From Polynucleobacter sp. MWH-Aus1W21 (GTDB taxonomy: Bacteria; Pseudomonadota; Gammaproteobacteria; Burkholderiales; Burkholderiaceae): a stretch of 64,000 nucleotides of DNA. The stretch's first letter is position 1. Every line of letters begins with the position of its first letter. The stretch lies in assembly GCF_018687275.1 (NCBI RefSeq), contig NZ_CP061287.1, positions 372,001 through 436,000 of the forward strand, read 5' to 3'. Under the pieces are notes generated by a model. That model did no database searches. It was not told where the DNA came from and saw only the letters and a program-made list of their open reading frames with translations. Below, one piece after another: positions 47,548 to 57,777 of the stretch. Position numbers and translations under genes: made by a program.

Positions 47548-48291
47548 ATGAGCAGCCACCCAAGCCTTGAACTAGGCATCAACATTGACCATGTCGCCAC
47601 TTTACGTAATGCACGAGGTACGACTTATCCTGATCCTTTAAGAGCTGCATCTTTAGCGGAAGAAGCCGGTGCAGATCTCATTACATTGCATTTGCGTGAG
47701 GATCGTCGTCACATTAAAGATGCTGACTTATTGGCATTGCGCCCGCTCATCAAAACCCGCATGAACTTAGAGTGCGCGGTAACTCCCGAGATGATTGATA
47801 TTGCATGCCAAGTAAAGCCTCATGATGTATGCCTGGTTCCGGAGAAGCGCGCAGAGGTTACTACTGAGGGTGGCTTGGATGTGGTTGGTCACTTTGAGTC
47901 TGTTAAAGCTGCCACCAAAAAGCTCATTGATGCTGGTATTCGGGTGTCATTATTTATTGATCCCGAAGAGAAGCAAATTCAGGCGGCTAAAGATGTAGGT
48001 GCGACCGTCATTGAGCTGCATACTGGGCGCTACGCCGATTTATCGGGTGCCGATCAAGCTAAAGAGTTGGAGCGTATTCGTAAGGCCGCAATCTTTGGAA
48101 AGAGTATTGGCATGAGGGTAAATGCCGGTCATGGTTTGCATGAGGGTAATGTGAAGCCTATTGCTGCTATTGCGGAACTATCCGAGCTCAACATTGGCCA
48201 CGCTATTGTTGCTGAGGCCCTGTTCAAAGGCTGGCAAAAAGCAATTGTCGATATGAAAGCTTTGATGGCTCAGGGTAGAGTCAGCTCTTAA
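47548..48291 (+). CDS. pdxJ: Pyridoxine 5'-phosphate synthase
   Basis: 247 residues. [19 protein letters not shown] at the N-terminus, [10 protein letters not shown] and GHGLHEGNV are characteristic. It closes the ring of vitamin B6 from amino-ketone phosphate and deoxyxylulose phosphate. It follows recO by 12 bases. Confidence 0.97.
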   Translation: MSSHPSLELGINIDHVATLRNARGTTYPDPLRAASLAEEAGADLITLHLREDRRHIKDADLLALRPLIKTRMNLECAVTPEMIDIACQVKPHDVCLVPEKRAEVTTEGGLDVVGHFESVKAATKKLIDAGIRVSLFIDPEEKQIQAAKDVGATVIELHTGRYADLSGADQAKELERIRKAAIFGKSIGMRVNAGHGLHEGNVKPIAAIAELSELNIGHAIVAEALFKGWQKAIVDMKALMAQGRVSS

Positions 48292-48318
48292 GAATAATCA
48301 ATAGCTACAAACTTTAAA

Positions 48319-48711
48319 ATGATCATTGGTATCGGCACAGACATTCTGCAGATTGAGCGCTTACAGGCTGCTTACGATCGCACTAATGGTCGCCTAGCTG
48401 AAAAAATCTTGGGGCCTGATGAGATGTTGGTATTTAAACATCGCCTCGCCAGAAATCACAAGCGCGGCATTGCTTTCTTGGCGACGCGTTTTGCGGCCAA
48501 AGAAGCCTTTTCAAAAGCGATCGGACTTGGCATGAGAATGCCGATGACGTGGCGCTCGCTCCAAACTTTAAATCAACCTAGCGGTAAGCCGGTAACCAGC
48601 TATTTAGGTGCTTTGGCGCAATTTATGCAAGAAAAAAATTGGGAAGCACACGTGACAGTGAGTGATGAACAAGATATGGCAATTGCGCATGTAATTGTTA
48701 CTCAAAAATAA
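48319..48711 (+). CDS. acpS: Holo-ACP synthase
   Basis: 130 residues. [14 protein letters not shown] holds the metal-binding Asp and [13 protein letters not shown] the second conserved block. It transfers phosphopantetheine from CoA to AcpP. It is 27 bases after pdxJ and 9 before nagZ. Confidence 0.97.
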   Translation: MIIGIGTDILQIERLQAAYDRTNGRLAEKILGPDEMLVFKHRLARNHKRGIAFLATRFAAKEAFSKAIGLGMRMPMTWRSLQTLNQPSGKPVTSYLGALAQFMQEKNWEAHVTVSDEQDMAIAHVIVTQK

Positions 48712-48720
48712 GAGGAAGAG

Positions 48721-49800
48721 ATGAGTAAGTCAAAGATGGCCCCAGGCCCAATCACCCTAGATGTCGTTGGTTTGGAATTAAATGCTGAAGATCGTCGACG
48801 CATTCTGCACCCACTGACGGGCGGCGTTATTTTATTTGGTCGCAACTTTGCTAATCGTCAGCAACTGACAAAACTGACTGCCGCCATTAAAAAACTACGT
48901 CCTGATGTATTGATTTCAATTGACCATGAGGGTGGGCGAGTTCAGCGCGCTAAGACTGATGGCTTTACTCATTTGCCTGCAATGCGCAAATTGGGCGAGT
49001 TGTGGTGCGCTAAATCTAAATCTACCCACTCTGCTGAATCCGCTGCTATTGCTATGGCAGCAGCTACTGCCTGTGGTTATGTGTTGGCGGCCGAGTTACG
49101 GGCTTGTGGCGTTGATTTCAGCTTTACGCCAGTTTTGGACTTGGATTTTGGTCGAAGTGGCGTGATCGGTGATCGGTCTTTTAGTCGTGACCCACAAATT
49201 GTTTTTGCTCTAGCGAAAAGTTTGAATGAAGGTTTGCGTCTTGCAGGGATGGCTAACTGTGGCAAACACTTTCCAGGACATGGTTGGGCAGAGGCTGATT
49301 CGCATGTGGCAATTCCGGTTGATGAGCGCGGACTGAAAGAAATTTTGAATGATGATGCTAAGCCTTATGAGTGGCTCGATCTGAGTTTGGCTTCAGTGAT
49401 GCCCGCACATGTAATTTATCCGAAGGTAGACAAGAACCCTGCAGGCTTTTCAAAAGTCTGGTTGCACTCTATCTTGCGCCAAGAATTAGGCTTTGAAGGC
49501 GTGATCTTTAGTGATGATCTTTCGATGGAGGGCGCGAGTGTTGCTGGGTCAGTAGTGAAGGGTGCTGAAATGGCGCTAGATGCTGGTTGTGACGCAGTAT
49601 TAATCTGTAATCGCCCAGATCTTGCTGATCAATTGCTCTCCAAACTCAAAGTCTCAAAAGCAAAACAGGCAGAATCTGCAATACGTTTAAACCGACTCAT
49701 GCCATTGGCGGCAGCGCTGACATGGAGCGAATTGCAAGGCGAGACCCAGTACCAGCATGCCAAAGGATTGCTCGCGCAGTTGGGTTTAATTGCCGAGTAA
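48721..49800 (+). CDS. nagZ: Beta-N-acetylglucosaminidase NagZ
   Basis: 359 residues, GH3 family. SIDHEGGRVQR and CGKHFPGHGWAEADSH are the NagZ signatures, with the His/Asp of the flexible catalytic loop in the latter; GVIFSDDLSMEGA contains the nucleophile Asp. It recycles peptidoglycan fragments in the cytoplasm. Last gene of the operon, followed by a strong terminator. Confidence 0.96.
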   Translation: MSKSKMAPGPITLDVVGLELNAEDRRRILHPLTGGVILFGRNFANRQQLTKLTAAIKKLRPDVLISIDHEGGRVQRAKTDGFTHLPAMRKLGELWCAKSKSTHSAESAAIAMAAATACGYVLAAELRACGVDFSFTPVLDLDFGRSGVIGDRSFSRDPQIVFALAKSLNEGLRLAGMANCGKHFPGHGWAEADSHVAIPVDERGLKEILNDDAKPYEWLDLSLASVMPAHVIYPKVDKNPAGFSKVWLHSILRQELGFEGVIFSDDLSMEGASVAGSVVKGAEMALDAGCDAVLICNRPDLADQLLSKLKVSKAKQAESAIRLNRLMPLAAALTWSELQGETQYQHAKGLLAQLGLIAE

Positions 49801-49822
49801 GTTTAATTAATTTGTATAAATA

Positions 49823-49848
49823 AAAAAGCCCGGCATGCCGGGCTTTTT
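49823..49848. terminator. Bidirectional intrinsic terminator
   Basis: AAAAAGCCCGGCA / TGCCGGGCTTTTT is a 26-base perfect palindrome with A- and T-tract arms, placed between the converging nagZ and efp genes. Confidence 0.85.
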
Positions 49849-49872
49849 ACATCGTAGCTAGCTAAGTACAAA

Positions 49873-50433
49873 TTAGTTAGCACGGCTGCGGTATTCACCT
49901 GTGCGAGTATCGATCTCGATCTTGTCACCAGTGTTGCAGAACAATGGAACTTGCAATTCATAGCCAGTTGCCAATTTTGCGTTCTTCAATACTTTTCCAG
50001 AGCTAGTATCACCTTTAACTGCTGGCTCTGTATAGATGATCTCGCGAACCAATGAGTTTGGCATTGCTACTGAAAGTGCTTTACCTTCGTAGAACACTAC
50101 TTCGCAAGGCATACTTTCTTCGAGGTAATTCAAAGCATCACCCATGAACTCAGCTTCAACTTCATATTGGTTGTAGTCACCATCCATAAATACATACATT
50201 GGATCAGCGAAGTAAGAGTATGTGCACTCTTTTTTGTCGAGGATCACAACATCAAATTTGTCATCAGCTTTGTAAACGCCTTCATTCGGCGCGCCAGTTA
50301 ACAAGTTCTTAAATTTCATTTTCACAACAGAGGAGTTGCGGCCAGAGCGGCTATATTCGGCTTTTAAAACGACCTGGGCATCAGTGCCGATCATTACTAC
50401 GTTACCAACGCGGAGTTCTTGTGCTGTTTTCAT
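49873..50433 (-). CDS. efp: Elongation factor P
   Basis: 186 residues, three beta-barrel domains. The modified loop reads YSRSGRNSS with Arg32 at its tip, the residue rhamnosylated by EarP, rather than the Lys used in the EpmAB system. EF-P relieves ribosome stalling at polyproline. It lies 87 bases downstream of earP on the same strand. Confidence 0.97.
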   Translation of the reverse strand: MKTAQELRVGNVVMIGTDAQVVLKAEYSRSGRNSSVVKMKFKNLLTGAPNEGVYKADDKFDVVILDKKECTYSYFADPMYVFMDGDYNQYEVEAEFMGDALNYLEESMPCEVVFYEGKALSVAMPNSLVREIIYTEPAVKGDTSSGKVLKNAKLATGYELQVPLFCNTGDKIEIDTRTGEYRSRAN

Positions 50434-50520
50434 CTTGCTATTCCTGGGGGCAGAGCTATTTTTCTGCGGTTTTTATCAAAAACAAGATTGTAACCGCCCG
50501 CAAGCCTTTATTGCTTGGGA

Positions 50521-51591
50521 TCAGGCGACAAAGCGGATTAAACGCGCTGGCAAGCCGCCATCCGCTTGTTTTTCAAGTAAATGGGTGCGCCAGCGCTTGG
50601 CATGAGCATCCCAGCCCTCGAACTTGCTAAACCATTCGCTGGGCATTGCCCAGGTCATTGCTGCAATAGTGGCGCGCCTTACGTCCTGGCTAGCCTCTTC
50701 AAGATAGAGATCCAAAAAGGCGGCTAATTTCACCTCATGAGCGCGATCCTCTTGTGGGTAAATGTGCCAGATAAATGGCTTGCCTGCCAGTTGTGCGCGC
50801 ACAAAAGAATCTTCTCCGCGCACAATGTTGAAATCACACTGTGATAGCACCCAATCGTATTCATCCTGCGAAACGAATGGCATGGAGAGTAGTTGTAGAT
50901 TCTTTGGTAGTGAGATAGGTTGTTCGCCATATAGGTTGAGTTGCTCAACATGACCATGGGCTAGTAAGACATCGATATTTTCGTCAAGATGACTTAAGTC
51001 CTCTAGCCATTTTTTGAGTGGTGCTCCTGGGTAGCAAAAAATACTGATTCGTTTTGCCCCGGGCCGCAATTGAGACCAAGCAGCATTTAGGTCCCCAGGG
51101 ATCTTGTGGTTTGTGAGATGACCCTCTGCAGGAATGGGGTCTAGTAATAGCCCGCCTACATCGTCTTGAAAGCCAGGAAAGAAAAAATATTTTGGGATGC
51201 CGTGTGATTGTGGTGATGCTTTGCCGTGGAACTCGGTCACCCAGGGTTCTGCGCTGAGGTATTCCAAGTTAATGATGATGGGTTTAATGGAGGCAATAAA
51301 CAGGCCTGCAAGATAGCGTTCTGGTAAGTCACAACCAAATGCCTCAACCACTACATCAGGTGTTTGTACTGGGTGCCTGGCATTCGTATGGCTAGCTTCC
51401 CATGGTTGCATATCAATTTTTTGCTTAATCGTTGGGTCTACACCCGAAGCGAGTAAATTAAGGGTTGGCAGATCATCGCAAAAAATACGTACCTGTTGCC
51501 CATGAATGCTTGCTAAGCTTCGGGCTAGACGCCAGCAAACACCGGCATCACCATAGTTATCGACGATTTGACAGAAAATATCCCAACGCAT
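50521..51591 (-). CDS. earP: EF-P arginine rhamnosyltransferase EarP
   Basis: 356 residues. The conserved N-terminus [20 protein letters not shown] fixes the start and carries the catalytic Asp region; [20 protein letters not shown] is the C-terminal nucleotide-sugar site. EarP transfers rhamnose from dTDP-rhamnose to Arg32 of EF-P. Its ATG shares bases 51590-51591 with the ATG of the divergent uvrC (sequence CATG). Confidence 0.95.
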   Translation of the reverse strand: MRWDIFCQIVDNYGDAGVCWRLARSLASIHGQQVRIFCDDLPTLNLLASGVDPTIKQKIDMQPWEASHTNARHPVQTPDVVVEAFGCDLPERYLAGLFIASIKPIIINLEYLSAEPWVTEFHGKASPQSHGIPKYFFFPGFQDDVGGLLLDPIPAEGHLTNHKIPGDLNAAWSQLRPGAKRISIFCYPGAPLKKWLEDLSHLDENIDVLLAHGHVEQLNLYGEQPISLPKNLQLLSMPFVSQDEYDWVLSQCDFNIVRGEDSFVRAQLAGKPFIWHIYPQEDRAHEVKLAAFLDLYLEEASQDVRRATIAAMTWAMPSEWFSKFEGWDAHAKRWRTHLLEKQADGGLPARLIRFVA

Positions 51592-53500
51592 GAGTAATTC
51601 GCTTTTTGAAACCCTTCAGCAGGATGTTAAACGGCTTCCCGGATTGCCGGGGGTATATCGCTTCTTTGATGAGGCGGGGCATATTCTGTATGTTGGCAAA
51701 GCTCGTAACCTTAAGAAGCGCGTTTCAAGTTATTTTCAGCGGACTCAGCTATCACCGCGTATTGAGCTGATGGTGGGCAAAATTGCCCGCTACGAGACAA
51801 CGGTAACACGGACTGAAACCGAAGCCCTCATTCTAGAGAATAATCTCATCAAAGAGTTGGCTCCGCCATTCAATATTTTGTTTCGTGATGACAAGTCTTA
51901 TCCCTACGTGATGTTAACGGGGCATCAGTTCCCACGGTTAGCTTCATATCGTGGAAAGGTAGATAAGCGCAATCACTACTTTGGCCCATTCCCAAATAGC
52001 TGGGCAGTTCGTAACTCAGTGCAGATCTTGCAGAAGGTATTTCGCTTGAGGACATGTGAAGACTCTGTTTTTAAGAATCGTAGTCGCCCCTGTTTGTTGC
52101 ATCAAATTCATCGCTGTAGCGCTCCCTGCGTTGGTCGCCTCAGTGTTGAGCAATATGGGCAGGACGTTGCACAAGCAACACGGTTTTTGGAGGGTGATCA
52201 CACTCAGGTTTTATCCGAGCTTGAAAAAGAAATGCATAAACATAGTGAAGCTATGGAATTTGAGATGGCGGCGGTATTGCGTGATCGCATCGCTGATCTA
52301 TCAAGCGTTCTACAACAGCAGGCGATGGATACAGTTGCCGAAGGTGAGGGTGATGTGGATGTAATCGCTGTTGCACAGATGGAGGGAATGGTTTGTGTAA
52401 ATCTGGCGATGATCCGGGGCGGTCGTCATCTTGGGGATCGAGCCTATTTCCCTAAGGGATTGCGCACTACATCCGGCGAGTTACCATCCTCCGCAGAGAT
52501 ATTGGAAGCATTTATTGCGCAGCATTATCTAGAAGAACGTGTAGAAGATGCAACGACGAATTTAATTCCTCCAGTATTGGTTTTGAATCATGCCTTGCAA
52601 TCAAGAGGTGACGACCTTGGTGAATTAAATGAATCTCCACCTGAAGATTTGCATGAGTTACTCAATGCACAGGCCGGTAGAAAAATTACCTTCTTGCACC
52701 AGCCCCAAGGACAAAGGCGTCACTGGCTGGCGATGGCCGAAGGCAATGCCAAGATTGCTTTAACGAAACGCTTAGTAGAGACTGGTGGGCAGTTAGCAAG
52801 GGCCCGTGCCTTGGCCGACATCCTGAGTCTTGAATTAGAAAGCCTTGAACAGTTACGCATTGAATGTTTTGATATTAGCCACACTTCTGGTGAAGCTACA
52901 CAAGCATCGTGTGTGGTGTATTCCAAGAATGCAATGCAATCGAGTGAGTATCGACGTTTCAATATCAATGACATCACGCCAGGCGATGACTACGCAGCAA
53001 TGCGTCAAGTATTGCAAAGACGCTATGCCAATTTCCAAGAGTTGCCAGTAGAAAAAATTCCGCAAGTGATTTTGATTGATGGTGGTAAAGGTCAGGTAGA
53101 GATGGCACGTCAGGTGTTATCTGAATTTGGCATGGATGTGGGTTTGATTGTTGGCGTTGCTAAAGGTGAGGGTCGTAAGGTAGGGCTTGAAACGCTCATT
53201 TTTGCCGATGGGCGTGAACCTTTGGAGTTGGGTATCGATAGCGCTGCATTGTTATTGGTGGCACAGATACGGGACGAGGCGCACCGCTTTGCTATTACTG
53301 GCATGCGCGCCAAGCGTGCAAAAGCGAGGACGATTTCTCGTCTTGAAGAAATTGAGGGCATTGGCGCCAAGCGCCGGCAAAAGTTGTTGGCACGTTTTGG
53401 CGGTCTTAAAGGGGTTGCTAATGCCAGTATTGAGGAGATAGCCAGCGTAGAGGGTGTTTCTCTGACGTTGGCTGAACAAATTTATCGCCAGCTTCACTAG
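51590..53500 (+). CDS. uvrC: UvrABC system endonuclease subunit UvrC
   Basis: 636 residues. GIY-YIG domain at 15-95 ([20 protein letters not shown]), UVR motif near 210, the RNase H-like domain around 370-540 ([20 protein letters not shown]), and C-terminal helix-hairpin-helix motifs. It makes both incisions in nucleotide-excision repair. An in-frame stop 7 codons upstream leaves ATG 51590 as the only reasonable start. pgsA follows after 30 bases. Confidence 0.97.
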   Translation: MSNSLFETLQQDVKRLPGLPGVYRFFDEAGHILYVGKARNLKKRVSSYFQRTQLSPRIELMVGKIARYETTVTRTETEALILENNLIKELAPPFNILFRDDKSYPYVMLTGHQFPRLASYRGKVDKRNHYFGPFPNSWAVRNSVQILQKVFRLRTCEDSVFKNRSRPCLLHQIHRCSAPCVGRLSVEQYGQDVAQATRFLEGDHTQVLSELEKEMHKHSEAMEFEMAAVLRDRIADLSSVLQQQAMDTVAEGEGDVDVIAVAQMEGMVCVNLAMIRGGRHLGDRAYFPKGLRTTSGELPSSAEILEAFIAQHYLEERVEDATTNLIPPVLVLNHALQSRGDDLGELNESPPEDLHELLNAQAGRKITFLHQPQGQRRHWLAMAEGNAKIALTKRLVETGGQLARARALADILSLELESLEQLRIECFDISHTSGEATQASCVVYSKNAMQSSEYRRFNINDITPGDDYAAMRQVLQRRYANFQELPVEKIPQVILIDGGKGQVEMARQVLSEFGMDVGLIVGVAKGEGRKVGLETLIFADGREPLELGIDSAALLLVAQIRDEAHRFAITGMRAKRAKARTISRLEEIEGIGAKRRQKLLARFGGLKGVANASIEEIASVEGVSLTLAEQIYRQLH

Positions 53501-53530
53501 GGGTGACATCACTTGGTTTATGCTTAACAA

Positions 53531-54106
53531 ATGCCCTTCAATTTACCAATAGCCCTGACCTGGTTGCGTGTTGCAGCAATCCCGCTGTTGGTGGCAATCT
53601 TTTATCTCCCCAATTATTGGCTCACGCCGTTTGAGAAGAATTTAATTGCAGCAATTATCTTTATCTCAGCTGCCATTACCGATTGGTTGGATGGCTTTTT
53701 AGCGCGTCGTTTAAAACAAGAATCTGCATTCGGTCAGTTTTTAGATCCTGTTGCTGACAAGCTCATTGTTACTGCTGCACTATTGGTTCTTCTTAATATG
53801 GATCGTGTGCAAGTTTGGGTAGCACTCATCATTATTGGAAGAGAAATCACAATTTCCGCCTTGAGAGAGTGGATGGCTTTGCTGGGGGCTGGAAAAAGTG
53901 TGGCGGTTCACATGGTTGGAAAACTTAAAACGACCGCTCAACTCATAGCCATTCCATTTTTATTGCTAAACGACACCTTATTTGGTTGGCTCAATTGCGC
54001 GCAAGTGGGTACCTGGTTAATTTGGATTGCATCTTTTTTAACGCTCTGGTCAATGTTCTATTACATGAAAAAGGCTTTGCCGCAGTTGGTTGGAAAAATC
54101 GACTAG
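53531..54106 (+). CDS. pgsA: CDP-diacylglycerol-glycerol-3-phosphate phosphatidyltransferase
   Basis: 191 residues with several membrane helices. DWLDGFLARRL plus GQFLDPVADK form the CDP-alcohol phosphotransferase motif with its four metal-binding Asp. It makes phosphatidylglycerol phosphate in the inner membrane. Like in many proteobacteria it follows uvrC, and tRNA-Gly and tRNA-Cys come next. Confidence 0.95.
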   Translation: MPFNLPIALTWLRVAAIPLLVAIFYLPNYWLTPFEKNLIAAIIFISAAITDWLDGFLARRLKQESAFGQFLDPVADKLIVTAALLVLLNMDRVQVWVALIIIGREITISALREWMALLGAGKSVAVHMVGKLKTTAQLIAIPFLLLNDTLFGWLNCAQVGTWLIWIASFLTLWSMFYYMKKALPQLVGKID

Positions 54107-54222
54107 GCGCACAAAAGCCCAGCCAATTAAGGCTTTCGAGGCAATTGCATTCCCCCGGTTTTTAGGTTTTACGAGGAATAATGCTTTCTTCGAGATTGTT
54201 TGTTAAACTATCGCCCTGTTAT

Positions 54223-54298
54223 GCGGGAATAGCTCAGCTGGTAGAGCGATACCTTGCCAAGGTATAGGTCGGGAGTTCGAACCTCCTTTCCCGCTCCA
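54223..54298 (+). tRNA. tRNA-Gly (GCC)
   Basis: 76 bases including an encoded CCA. Acceptor stem GCGGGAA/TTCCCGC, anticodon loop with GCC (CTTGCCAAG), T-loop GTTCGAA. The preceding TGTTAAACT at 54201-54209 could be an extended -10. Confidence 0.97.
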
Positions 54299-54304
54299 AG
54301 TTCG

Positions 54305-54334
54305 ATGGGAAGCCCTAAAAAGCTTCCCATTTTT
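54305..54334 (+). terminator. Terminator-like hairpin between two tRNA genes
   Basis: ATGGGAAGC / GCTTCCCAT forms a 9-bp perfect stem, followed by TTTTG. It lies 7 bases after tRNA-Gly and 14 bases before tRNA-Cys. It could terminate tRNA-Gly transcripts or serve as a processing spacer. Confidence 0.6.
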
Positions 54335-54347
54335 GATTCAAGTGTTT

Positions 54348-54421
54348 GGCGCGTTGGCCGAGTGGTTAGGCAGGAGCCTGCAAAGCTTCGTACGGGGGTT
54401 CGATTCCCTCACGCGCCTCCA
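54348..54421 (+). tRNA. tRNA-Cys (GCA)
   Basis: 74 bases with encoded CCA. Acceptor GGCGCGT/ACGCGCC, anticodon loop CTGCAAA with GCA, and T-loop GTTCGAT. There is little room for a separate promoter after the upstream hairpin. Confidence 0.96.
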
Positions 54422-54515
54422 GTAATTTGTCTTGACGTATTAGGTGCATCACCTAAAATACTTTTAATTATTGCTAGCAAAAAGCGTCAACCACTCCAAT
54501 TCAAATAAAGCAAAC

Positions 54516-54977
54516 ATGAGCACACTTCAAACTCTCAAAGTTAGCGCTCTTGCATTTTTCTTGGCTTCATTCCTAGGCGCATGTGCTAGCTCGGGTGACT
54601 CCCCATCAGGCTCGCCACAAGAGGTTCAAGAAGTTCAATCGCAGCTATTGGGTGACATGCTGTTGCCACAAGGTGCGCGATTGAATGGGGGTGATTCAAT
54701 CATCATTGGTCGCGGCAATGAATGGGTTGGTAGAGCAGTCGTAAATGCTGTGCAAGGTTCAACCGATGTTTATGCCTTCTTTCAGTCTGAATATCCCAAG
54801 AATGGCTGGACGACAGTAACAGGAGTCAAGGCTAAAACAAGTATCTTGGTTTTTACAAAGGGTGATAGAACTGCAACGATTGAGATATCTGATGGATCGC
54901 TTGGTGGTCCAAAGGCAGTCATCGTTATTACTTCATCACCTAAAAATGCGAATGTTGTTGCCCCGACTCGAAAGTAA
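54516..54977 (+). CDS. Lipoprotein, unknown function
   Basis: 153 residues from ATG at 54516, which places a clean lipoprotein signal at the N-terminus with lipobox LGAC (Cys about 23). The mature part begins with a low-complexity Ser/Gly/Glu region and then a compact domain (LLPQGARLNGGDSIIIGRGN ... WTTVTGVKAKTSILVFTKG). It likely sits at the outer membrane. No family is recognised. A strong terminator follows. Confidence 0.65.
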   Translation: MSTLQTLKVSALAFFLASFLGACASSGDSPSGSPQEVQEVQSQLLGDMLLPQGARLNGGDSIIIGRGNEWVGRAVVNAVQGSTDVYAFFQSEYPKNGWTTVTGVKAKTSILVFTKGDRTATIEISDGSLGGPKAVIVITSSPKNANVVAPTRK

Positions 54978-55002
54978 CTGGATTAAGCAGCAATAGTAAT
55001 TA

Positions 55003-55029
55003 AAAAGGCCTCTAACAAGAGGCCTTTTG
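55003..55029. terminator. Bidirectional intrinsic terminator
   Basis: AAAAGGCCTCT / AGAGGCCTTTT makes an 11-bp perfect stem around AACA. It separates the lipoprotein gene from the converging lexA. Confidence 0.85.
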
Positions 55030-55045
55030 CTTTAGTGGCTCTAGC

Positions 55046-55765
55046 TTAGAGCCCTTCAGCTCTAATTAAGCCAACGGCTTGACCTTCAACCGCAAAGTTT
55101 GGTTGACGATCATCTACCAAAATGTTTTTGAAGTCTGGATTTTCTGCTTGGAGTTCAATTACCATCCCGTTTGCAGTTTTCTTTTGCTGCCAACGTTTTA
55201 CTGTTACTTCATCATCAAGTCGAGCAACCACGATGTCGCCATTGCGGACCTCAGTTGTTTTTCTGACAGCCAAATAATCGCCATCTAAAATTCCAGCATC
55301 GCGCATGCTCATGCCTTTTACTTTTAATAAGTAATCAGCACCTTTACTGAACAAGCTCGGATCAATCGGAACATGTTTCTCAATATGTTCGACCGCCATA
55401 ATGGGTGAGCCAGCAGCAACTCTTCCAATTAACGGCAATGTGAGTTGTTGTAATGCGCCAGATGGTAAAGAGAGTTGGCGATATTTATTGCTGTTGTGTG
55501 TTTGATTAAATCGTTGCGGAATGCGAATGCCGCGTGAAGTTCCTGGCGTTAATTCGATATAACCTTTTTTAGCCAGCGCACGAAGATGCTCTTCTGCTGC
55601 ATTGGCAGAGGCGAATCCTAGTTGCGTAGCAATTTCTGCGCGAGTTGGCGGAAGGCCGCTTTCATCGATCGCTTTAGTAATCAACTCCAAAATCTCATTC
55701 TGACGCGGAGTGAGTTTGGGGAGGGCAGTCAGCTCCTCAGGAAAATCGACTGTGTTTATGTCCAT
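55046..55765 (-). CDS. lexA: SOS repressor LexA
   Basis: 239 residues from ATG at 55765. Winged-helix DNA-binding domain at the N-terminus ([28 protein letters not shown]). The cleavage site is the Ala-Gly in [10 protein letters not shown], the catalytic Ser is in [11 protein letters not shown] and the Lys in DDEVTVKRW. LexA represses DNA-damage genes and cleaves itself when RecA is active. An in-frame TTG 13 codons upstream would place the operator within the coding region and is less likely. Confidence 0.95.
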   Translation of the reverse strand: MDINTVDFPEELTALPKLTPRQNEILELITKAIDESGLPPTRAEIATQLGFASANAAEEHLRALAKKGYIELTPGTSRGIRIPQRFNQTHNSNKYRQLSLPSGALQQLTLPLIGRVAAGSPIMAVEHIEKHVPIDPSLFSKGADYLLKVKGMSMRDAGILDGDYLAVRKTTEVRNGDIVVARLDDEVTVKRWQQKKTANGMVIELQAENPDFKNILVDDRQPNFAVEGQAVGLIRAEGL

Positions 55766-55766
55766 A

Positions 55767-55800
55767 CTGGGATTGTATACAGCAGTTTTTGATAGATCAA
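55767..55800 (-). promoter_or_regulatory. lexA promoter with overlapping LexA box
   Basis: On the minus strand TTGATC (55795-55800), 17 bases, then TACAAT (55772-55777). A CTG-N10-CAG LexA box covers 55767-55782 and overlaps the -10, as expected for autorepression. The predicted start of transcription falls about at the ATG, so the mRNA would have little or no 5' leader. Confidence 0.7.
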
Positions 55801-55825
55801 GCAATTTAAAGGGGATAATGAGGGT

Positions 55826-56902
55826 ATGAGCTCCGTTGAAAATCTCTCAGAAAATTCCCCCTACATCCTGGTTTTAGGCATGGGCGGCACGATTGCTGGT
55901 TTGGCATCCAATCCTGCAGATAAGCCTATGCAATACGAGGCTGGTCAAGTAGAAGTCGCCTCTTTGGTTGCCCATGTCCGATCTGTCATCCCTGAGGGTG
56001 TTAGTCTGGTTTCAAAGCAGGTGGCCAATGTCAACAGCAGAAATCTCACCGAGCCTTTGTTAACCCTTTTGGGGGAGGCTGTCAGAGAGGCCCTTGCTAA
56101 CCCCTTGGTTCAAGGCGTAGTGGTCACTCACGGAACGGACACAATGGAAGAGACGGGGGTATTCTTACAGCTCACGTGTGGTAAATATGCTCAAAATTTA
56201 GGCAAAAGAGTGATTCTGACAGGGGCTATGTTGCCAGCAAATGCACTTCAGGCTGATGGCCCATCAAACCTCTTGGATGCTATTCGTTGGGCCTCTACAC
56301 CAATTGATAACTGCCCAGGCGGCATCTATGCAGTCATGGATGGCAGGGGCTGTTTAGCCATGGATTTAGCTAAGCGACATGGTAGCGCCCTCAACGCCCC
56401 TATTCAAAGCTCTCCCAGTAGTTCGGTTGGGCTTATCAACCCCTCTTGGCTTTCAGGTGTCAAGGCGGTTCAGGAGCTGTGGACTGAGGATTTGCCGATT
56501 CCCAAAGAAACTGAGTGGCCTTGGGTGGAGATATTGACCAGTCATGCAGGAGCACGTTCAGAAACGATTACCCACTGGCTGAATTCCAAGGTTAAGGGTC
56601 TAGTACTTGCTGGCACTGGAATGGGGGGATTTCATGATGCATGGAAAGAATCCTTGGTTGCTGCTGTAAAACATGGAATTGCCTTGGTTAGAACAACGAG
56701 AACTGGTGCAGGCGAAACTCTGCCGGATTTGCCCGAAAAGGACATCTCTGGATGTTTAGCCTCGGGGAGTCTTTCTGCGCCTAGAGCGAGAATTGCCCTT
56801 CAGTTATCACTAAATGCGGAAAAACAAGCCCAAGCAGCAGGTAAATCCCTGACTTGGCAGGATTTTTTTGCTAGAATAGCGGTCTTGCCTGTAATTCGGT
56901 AA
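55826..56902 (+). CDS. Asparaginase family protein
   Basis: 358 residues, no signal peptide. [12 protein letters not shown] and [13 protein letters not shown] hold the two threonines and the Asp of the asparaginase/glutaminase active site. The enzyme hydrolyses asparagine to aspartate and ammonia. It is divergent from lexA. The 3' end contains a putative promoter for the downstream ribosomal operon. Confidence 0.9.
   Translation: MSSVENLSENSPYILVLGMGGTIAGLASNPADKPMQYEAGQVEVASLVAHVRSVIPEGVSLVSKQVANVNSRNLTEPLLTLLGEAVREALANPLVQGVVVTHGTDTMEETGVFLQLTCGKYAQNLGKRVILTGAMLPANALQADGPSNLLDAIRWASTPIDNCPGGIYAVMDGRGCLAMDLAKRHGSALNAPIQSSPSSSVGLINPSWLSGVKAVQELWTEDLPIPKETEWPWVEILTSHAGARSETITHWLNSKVKGLVLAGTGMGGFHDAWKESLVAAVKHGIALVRTTRTGAGETLPDLPEKDISGCLASGSLSAPRARIALQLSLNAEKQAQAAGKSLTWQDFFARIAVLPVIR
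56849..56877 (+). promoter_or_regulatory. Candidate promoter of rpsF-priB-rpsR-rplI inside the asparaginase gene
   Basis: CTGACT (56849-56854), 17 bases, then TAGAAT (56872-56877), also forming an extended -10 TGCTAGAAT. It implies a leader of about 150 bases before rpsF, room for ribosomal-protein autoregulation; no conserved leader motif was confirmed. Confidence 0.45.
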
Positions 56903-57036
56903 GCGCTGAAAAGCGGCTGTAAAAGTGTTGTTAGCAGTACCTACAATTTGTTACTACCTTGTCACACTGGCGCTGAGTTCACAACCATCAGAACTTAGCA
57001 AGACGCCCAGGTGACTTCATCCTTAAGGAGTGTTTG

Positions 57037-57411
57037 ATGCGTCATTATGAAATCGTCTTTATCGTCCATCCGGACCAAAGCGAGCAAGTGCCAGCGATGA
57101 TCGATCGTTACAAAGCTACATTAGCAGCTGCGGGCGGCAAAATTCATCGTATGGAAGACTGGGGTCGTCGTCAGATGGCTTACATGATCGACAAGCTTGC
57201 TAAAGCCCATTACGTTTGCATGAACATTGAGTGCGACCAGAAAACTCTGGAAGAGCTCGAGCATGCGTTCAAATTTAACGATGCAGTTTTGCGTCACCTC
57301 ATCATCAAGACTAAGAAAGCTGAAACAGAGCCTTCCATCATGATGAAAGAAGTGCAGCGTGAAGAAGCGCGCAAATCAGCTCAATCTGACGCTCCTGTAG
57401 CGGCAGCCTAA
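57037..57411 (+). CDS. rpsF: 30S ribosomal protein S6
   Basis: 124 residues from ATG at 57037, after [24 protein letters not shown] is the S6 N-terminus; a short charged C-terminal tail follows ([12 protein letters not shown]). First gene of the S6-PriB-S18-L9 operon. Confidence 0.98.
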   Translation: MRHYEIVFIVHPDQSEQVPAMIDRYKATLAAAGGKIHRMEDWGRRQMAYMIDKLAKAHYVCMNIECDQKTLEELEHAFKFNDAVLRHLIIKTKKAETEPSIMMKEVQREEARKSAQSDAPVAAA

Positions 57412-57470
57412 GTTAGAAATTTGAAGAGGAATACACAGACTAGAAAACGTATCAGAGAAGCGGAGCGGCG

Positions 57471-57764
57471 TTGAATCATTTCACCCTCACTGCGATCTTG
57501 GTATCTAAAGACGCGATTCGATTTACACCTGCAGGAATACCTGTGATGCATTGCCAGCTAGAACATAGTGGCCAAGCAAACGAGGTAGGAGTAGCAAGGA
57601 AAATTCAGATGAACGTTGAAGCCATCACAATCGGTCCAATACAAAAGGACTTAGAGCGAATGGATTTAGGAACTGAGGCGGTGTTTGAAGGATTCTTGGC
57701 ACCCAAGACTCTACGTAATCAAAGACTTGTTTTCCATATTACCCATATTCAATTGAAAAATTAA
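57471..57764 (+). CDS. priB: Primosomal replication protein N (PriB)
   Basis: 97 residues, one OB-fold ([43 protein letters not shown]). The TTG start follows CGGAG at proper distance. PriB binds single-stranded DNA and helps reload DnaB, which is encoded two genes downstream. Confidence 0.92.
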   Translation: MNHFTLTAILVSKDAIRFTPAGIPVMHCQLEHSGQANEVGVARKIQMNVEAITIGPIQKDLERMDLGTEAVFEGFLAPKTLRNQRLVFHITHIQLKN

Positions 57765-57777
57765 AGAGGAAATCATC

